Assembly: GCF_000275845.1 (NCBI RefSeq)
Contig: NW_006766960.1
Location: 93,461 to 119,562 of the forward strand
Reading direction: 5' to 3'
DNA from: Dichomitus squalens LYAD-421 SS1
Lineage: Eukaryota; Basidiomycota; Agaricomycetes; Polyporales; Polyporaceae
DNA: 26,102 bases
The position numbers and the translations under genes were made by a program. This document shows positions 21,535 to 26,102 of this stretch, in pieces. Each line of letters begins with the position of its first letter. Position 1 is the first letter of the stretch. Below the pieces are notes generated by a model. It made no database searches. It worked only from the letters and a program-made list of their open reading frames with translations, and had not been told where the DNA came from.

Positions 21535-22760
21535 AGACAATGTGTCGACTGCACCCTTCTCTTGCTTCATGTTGTTTCCTGTGGTCAGCCCATACGTTGC
21601 GGTGGGACATATTCACCTGAGGAAGGAGTATATGTAACTCGTTGTCACCATGTGCTGTACTGCGGAGCTGGTCCTGCCAGTGCCTGTCTAGTAGTCGCGA
21701 ATGCGCTTGAAAAGCATTGAGAATGATGTAAGCTGTCTATGCGTACTCGCTATCAATGAAAGCCACACTACCGCGCAGTCCGGAGCGCCAGCAGTCGCTA
21801 GATTGTGAGATCAGAGCCAGTGCGAAGTGACGCCAACCAGTCCTAGTCAAGACCTGTGCTAGCCTAGGGAGCACCCTTCCTTGCGTAGGTTGACGTTCTG
21901 ATGAACTTCTGATATGCTGGAGAGGATTCGAGTACTTACTAGAAACCCTGATAGCCCGACACTGCCCCATGAGTATAGTTCCATTAGGATGTCATAGGAT
22001 TATGTGGTTCCTTGCAAGGATAGATTGATTTTGTCCTTCCGAATGTATTGGTGCTGTACATGTTCGATCCTCACTACTCAGTCAGGCCTGGATTCATCGT
22101 TCTCTGAGATGCCTCTTTCGCGAATTGTCAGTGAATTCGATAGCAGCGCAGATATCTAGTCTGGTAGGGATCACGGAGTCACGAAGTGCTAGTGATGCTA
22201 GTTTTGAGAGACGATTGCCATACAGCGAATTAGCGATCCAACTTCTGAGTCAATCATCAAGGTATGTTCCAGTCCAGCGTCAAGACGCAAGCTCGATCAG
22301 AGGTTACGCGTCTTCTACGGGAGGTCTCGTTACGCATTGCACTGATATGAATGCGGACACAAGGGTGGACCGGCTGGCAGTGGCAAGACGCCCAAGTTCG
22401 ATTGGTTCATAGAATGAGCGCCCAATGCCGCATATGAAATATCTAAATCCTGCGCAGTTGACACAGCCCTCAGTCATATGTGCTGGTTTGCTATTGGGGA
22501 TAGGCAGCGCCCACTAGCCGATGTTCTGCTTACATAACGGTAGCGCTCAGATTTAAACAACGACTCTCATCTACGCGAGCTCAACTCGATCGAAAACGTA
22601 TCTAGATTGTACTCCGACATGGACTGGGGTGGTATATGGAGGTTTGGAGTTCGCAACTGTGTTCAGACAAGGTGCAAAGGTGTAGTTTGAGTCTCGGAAT
22701 TGACCAAAACCTGATATAGATGTTTGCTGACAGCTGTTACGTTAGGTGTGAAAGAGAAGC
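21535..22760. other. No supportable gene between the HET gene and the element gene
   Basis: Only short frames are present on either strand. The HET gene and the minus-strand element gene converge here, so the stretch should contain both 3' ends, and it probably contains the downstream edge of the element. I could not identify that edge because the matching part of the left copy is outside the window. Confidence 0.5.
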
Positions 22761-25442
22761 CTATTCTCGTCTCCCACCATCGATCATGTCCATCGCGCCG
22801 CCATCGCCCCCTCCACAAGCATCCCCCGTCTCTCTCTCGTCCTCACCATCTGACTCTGCATCCTCTTCAGCACCCTCCTCCTCCGGCTCATCAAAATTGT
22901 AAGTGTACATGGCCTCATCCCATACCACTCCAGCGATCAACAACAGTTCTTGGGCGCCCTGCCGCAGCATGCTATCTGTGTTATACCGCCGCACTGCACT
23001 CCGGAGCGCCCTCAGCATACGCCTCTTGTTCGACAGCTTAGTTTTGGTGGGGATCTCCCTTTGGTTCCGGTGAGCAGTATCTACCCACTCCCGATGCCAA
23101 TCAAGCTGTTCATTTAGGGTTGCCACTGTCACCTTGGCCTTCTTCAAGTCCTGAAGCCGGAGGATCGGTCGCACGCCTTTTAGCCTCTCGAATCGTGCTG
23201 TCTTCTTTGCCTGGACAACGTCACGGTGAACGCGTTTTTTTGCTGCCTCGGACTCCTCTGCTTCGGCAAGTTCCCGTCGCCGCTTACGTTCCCGCCCTTC
23301 GCCCTCCCTCTCTCGTGCAAGTCCTCGGACGAACCCCAGCAAGGCTTGAGGTGCAGTCTGAGCGTAGGTCGAGGTATTGTTCTGCCTCCACATCACCCGA
23401 GCATTGTGCTGATCGATAGGCATGTTAGGTGCTTTCCTCTTCTCACCTCTATAGAATCCCAGCCCCCCTTCATTGCGGTCGTTGTTCTTCGGCATCGCAG
23501 CAAGGTTCTGCTGAGTTTCGGTGAGTCTCTCGATAACACCTCCAGGGGCGAATTCAATGGTGAATCGTTTCCATGTAACAAGTGCACCCTGCAGGAACTC
23601 GACTAGAAGGGGACGAAGATATGGAAGGTTCGCTTGTAGGTTCCGGATGCCCGCAATAGCGTCGGGTGAGTCCCATGGTTGTCCATCCAAGGTTGCTGAT
23701 TCAGGTAAGGCGCTAGGGGATAGGAGGAGGTCGGGGTCATCAATGAGCTTCTGAACGTGTTGAATGAGGTGGTGGTGAAAGTCGACAAGAGTGAGGTAGT
23801 TAGGACGCTCAGGTGAGCGTACCGTACGCATGTAAGGATGACTGATAGCTTGTGAGTAGAGGGACAGGACACATAGCTCAGCGAGAGTGGGATAGTCATG
23901 TAGGCCGCGGTAGACGTTCTCTTCGAGATGGTTTAACTGACCAGAGTCTTTTTTGTCGCGTATAAGCTCTAGGAGTCTTCGGAACAGGTGAAGATATGCG
24001 ACAAGCACTGATGCGGCATCACCGTACGATCCAGAGCGTGTGTTGCTGGTATCGGGGAAGGTAAGCAGTTTTCCTAGTAGCGATACTTCAAAGAAGTATC
24101 GTGCTGAGTCTTGCTGACCCTTCTTGTCATTTTTGTGGCGGAATGCAGATCCACCGAGCTCTGCAAGTTTGACTCCTCCGCCGCGCGATATATCAAGCGC
24201 CCGTTTCCGTGCGGTCGACGCGCCAGCAGCCGCAGCAGCGTCATTGTCTCGGTTCATAAGCAGGATGGGTCCTGCAAATGAGGACGTCGCCCAGTAAGCC
24301 ATCATCCGAGTATTCCCCCCTTTGAACGCATTGAGCTCTTTGTGCATGCAGCATCCGCCGTGGATGAACATGTTGGCCACGAGACGCTCGGTGTCCGGTA
24401 GTGCGTTGTATGCTTCTTCTCCAAGACGGTTTGCGACTGATTGTTGTATCATCAGATTCTCTGTCTTGATCTCTTCGGAAGAGAGCTGGCTCCAAGCATC
24501 TGCACCACCGGCCCGTGCCACCGCTGCATTTGTCTCCTCCGCGAGCGCCAGAAGGAGTTCCGGAAGGGGTGCCTGAGCTACGGCTCTCTCCGTGCGCAAC
24601 TCGCGAGACATCGCGAGTTTCCATTCATGGATGACTTTTGCAAGCTTCTTCTGGTCCTCGGCATGATCGGTCATCATTCCGCAGACCTTCGTCCAGAACA
24701 GCCGGGCATCAGCCTCTTCCTCTTGTCCAAGAGGGCTCGCATTGTACGTGTCGTGAAAGGATTGAATTATTGACTTCCATCCCTCAGCTTGAACGTTGCT
24801 GGTGTGGTTTGGCGCAGTAGTGATACCGAGTGTGTGTGTGGTGCTCTCACCATTCAAGGTGTTGAGTTGTATATGGCGAGATTCGTGTGGGATGTGCCGA
24901 TGATGGGTGCCATTGCTACTCAGCGTCAGGCCTGTATAACTCTTGTAAGTGGTCCAAATTAGTTCCTAGATGCGTTAGCACTTACTATCTGCCTTTTTGA
25001 TCTCATCGACTATCTGACACTCTGACAGCAGCTTCCCTTCGCCCATGATTCGGAGCTCAGTACGCTCGCTGATGTCGCCTTCAACGGTGATTCCTGCTGT
25101 GGCTGCAATACGAATGATTGCCTCTTTGATCTGCTTGGTGTGGATTCCAAGAGACATCAAGTCGCGCACCAGCATTCGCACGCTCTCGGAAACGACACCC
25201 CTCTCCTTGAGTTGAAGAATTCTCGAAGGTGAGTCTGCAATGACAGCTGCTGTCGCTGCTGACACCGCCTTGTCAATAGCACGTGCCTGCTGACTAGGGA
25301 ACCGCTCGATGCGTCGACGCAGAGCAAGGTTCTCCTTACAAAGTGAGTCGACCTGTAGACCCAGATCTTCGGAATGTGTGATGGCTATACGGAGCTCATT
25401 CTGTACTGTCTGCCAGTGGTTGTCTGTGGGTGAGGTCGCCAT
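22761..25442 (-). CDS. Large element-borne protein, possibly a divergent hAT-like transposase, 875 residues or more
   Basis: Exon 1 (25442-24986) and exon 2 (24931-22761) join over a 54 bp intron (GTAAGT...TACAG), giving 876 codons including the stop. The N-terminus is a Leu-rich coiled coil (QVDSLCKENLALRRRIERF, about 30-48). Mid-protein is a C-x2-H followed by LN (GCCMHKELN, Cys346, His349, Asn353). About 90 residues later comes D-T-S-N-T-R-S-G-S (446-454). The CxxH..LN then D..TR..S order recalls hAT-superfamily transposases, but I cannot find a convincing acidic triad. A highly basic helical stretch (EGRERKRRRELAEAEESEAA and on) and an acidic tail end the protein. The upstream frame stays open and protein-like to 25682 without an ATG, so the true start may be in an earlier exon. 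It sits directly behind the right-hand repeat. I recall it as one of a large, poorly named Agaricomycete family; function is inferred. Confidence 0.75.
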
Positions 25443-25682
25443 AGAATGAGCCAGCTCCAGGTAAGTGTCCGCTTCATCTGAAGCAGCACAAAGACAGTGT
25501 TCCGCCTCGCGCTTCCGGATGTCTCCGATTGTTGCGGTGAGTGATCCTATAGAAGCCTCTAGATGTGTGATCTGTGTCGCGGCGACTAGGCGCGTAGACT
25601 CGGGTCGTCGTTCGGCGACGACCTCGTAGGCGAGCGGCGAGGAGCCGAAAGGGGGGAAGAGAGGGTAAGAGGGATAAACGTA
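25443..25682 (-). other. Open in-frame extension upstream of the element gene's first ATG
   Basis: Eighty codons upstream of the ATG at 25442 are in frame and free of stops, back to a TGA at 25685-25683 at the repeat edge. The translation is protein-like: proline-rich at first, then a leucine/isoleucine-spaced helix (ATQITHLEASIGSLTATIGD) that would extend the coiled coil. There is no ATG in this frame. Either translation starts at a non-AUG codon, or an upstream exon splices in (acceptor-like CCTAG near 25587 and ACACAG near 25574), or the stretch is untranslated leader. Confidence 0.5.
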
Positions 25683-25766
25683 TCAGAAAACTCGACGGGG
25701 CAGAGCGGCGGTCGGCACGAAGGCACGAGACCGACGAAAGCTAGTCTTCACGCAGACAGCGACAGA

Positions 25767-25830
25767 CTAGTCCCAATGACCAAGTTATACATTAGCACTC
25801 GAGGGGAAGTACAACGCTATGGTCACTCAC
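25767..25830 (-). other. Predicted 64 bp leader intron in right repeat copy
   Basis: This is the counterpart of the intron at 95-158. The donor GTGAGT is at 25830-25825 and the acceptor ACTAG ends at 25767. Donor, acceptor and both 18 bp units are unchanged between the copies, while substitutions occur elsewhere in the repeat. It lies about 55 bases downstream of the TATA box at 25893-25886 and upstream of the large minus-strand gene. Confidence 0.55.
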
Positions 25831-25885
25831 CTAGTCCCAATGACCAAGAGGTCGAGATGGGGACTAGGGAGCGCCTAAGGGGGTC

Positions 25886-25893
25886 CTTATATA
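25886..25893 (-). promoter_or_regulatory. TATA box in right repeat copy, upstream of the element gene
   Basis: The minus strand reads TATATAAG, the same as in the left copy. A start about 30 bases downstream (near 25857) leaves a short first exon before the donor at 25830. The leader then runs on to the large minus-strand gene. Confidence 0.6.
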
Positions 25894-26102
25894 CTAGAGG
25901 AGCTGCTTAGCAACCAAGGACAAGGCGCGAGAGCGAGGCAGTGAAGATGACAAAGAGAGAACAAAGGGCGAGAAAGAAAAGGCAAGGGCATGGCGATCAC
26001 GGGAACGTAGCATGCGGCTGTGGGAACGTATCTACAGTGTCCAAATTGGGATGGGCTAGAAAAGGAAATGGTCCGCAAATGGAAGGTGGGCGTCAAAGGG
26101 AG

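Larger units (their letters stand above)
25675..26102 (-). repeat. Right copy of the long dispersed repeat
   Basis: This is the partner of 1-430. It lies immediately upstream, on the minus strand, of the large spliced gene ending at 22761, so here the repeat is placed as that gene's promoter and 5' leader. The similarity starts at the taaac motif at 25675 and runs to the end of the window without decay, so the repeat probably continues beyond it. Sequence just downstream (below 25674) has no left-hand partner only because the window begins there. Confidence 0.93.

Noticed and set aside
1..26102. Window-end repeats as LTRs of one 26 kb retrotransposon
   Set aside because: The interval holds ordinary host genes, and no gag, reverse transcriptase, integrase, primer-binding site or TG...CA ends are visible. 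The gene behind the right copy is oriented as if each copy has its own downstream gene.

Overview
This window reads as nuclear DNA of a filamentous basidiomycete, most likely an Agaricomycete. The genes are cut by many 48-60 bp GT-AG introns. The families are typical of wood and litter fungi: a secreted GH35 beta-galactosidase, a HET-domain protein, fungal aminoglycoside-phosphotransferase-like kinases and an MFS monocarboxylate-type transporter. All exon structures were joined by hand from splice signals, reading frame and family conservation; no alignment or search was run.

Layout. (1) 1-430 is a repeat that recurs, about 97% identical and in the same orientation, at 25675-26102, so the window is the interval between two copies of one dispersed element. 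Each copy carries a minus-strand TATA box and a predicted leader intron. (2) 828-2328 (+) is a kinase-like gene of the APH/Fmp29 type without a visible first exon. (3) 2495-3033 (-) is a small secreted protein with three exons. (4) 3034-6076 has no gene I can support. (5) 6134-10193 (+) is a complete 20-exon GH35 beta-galactosidase of 1006 residues, with micro-exons and two GC-AG introns. (6) 10419-10508 (+) is an intron-containing tRNA-Lys(CUU)-like gene that may be defective. (7) 10509-14585 is gene-poor. (8) 14673-16359 (+) is a six-exon MFS transporter of 455 residues. (9) 17937-18941 (+) is a second APH-like kinase gene, intact except for one in-frame TAG. (10) 19449-21428 (+) is an intronless HET-domain protein of 659 residues. 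(11) 22761-25442 or further (-) is a spliced gene of at least 875 codons. It sits directly downstream of the right-hand repeat and has weak hAT-like transposase features; I take it to be the element's own gene.

The cellular genes do not form an obvious pathway. The galactosidase and transporter fit carbohydrate breakdown and uptake, and the HET gene fits self/non-self recognition. The most unusual part is the flanking element. Its predicted 64 bp leader intron is bounded by an exact 18 bp duplication whose offset equals the intron length, which is the pattern expected if the intron arose by tandem duplication.
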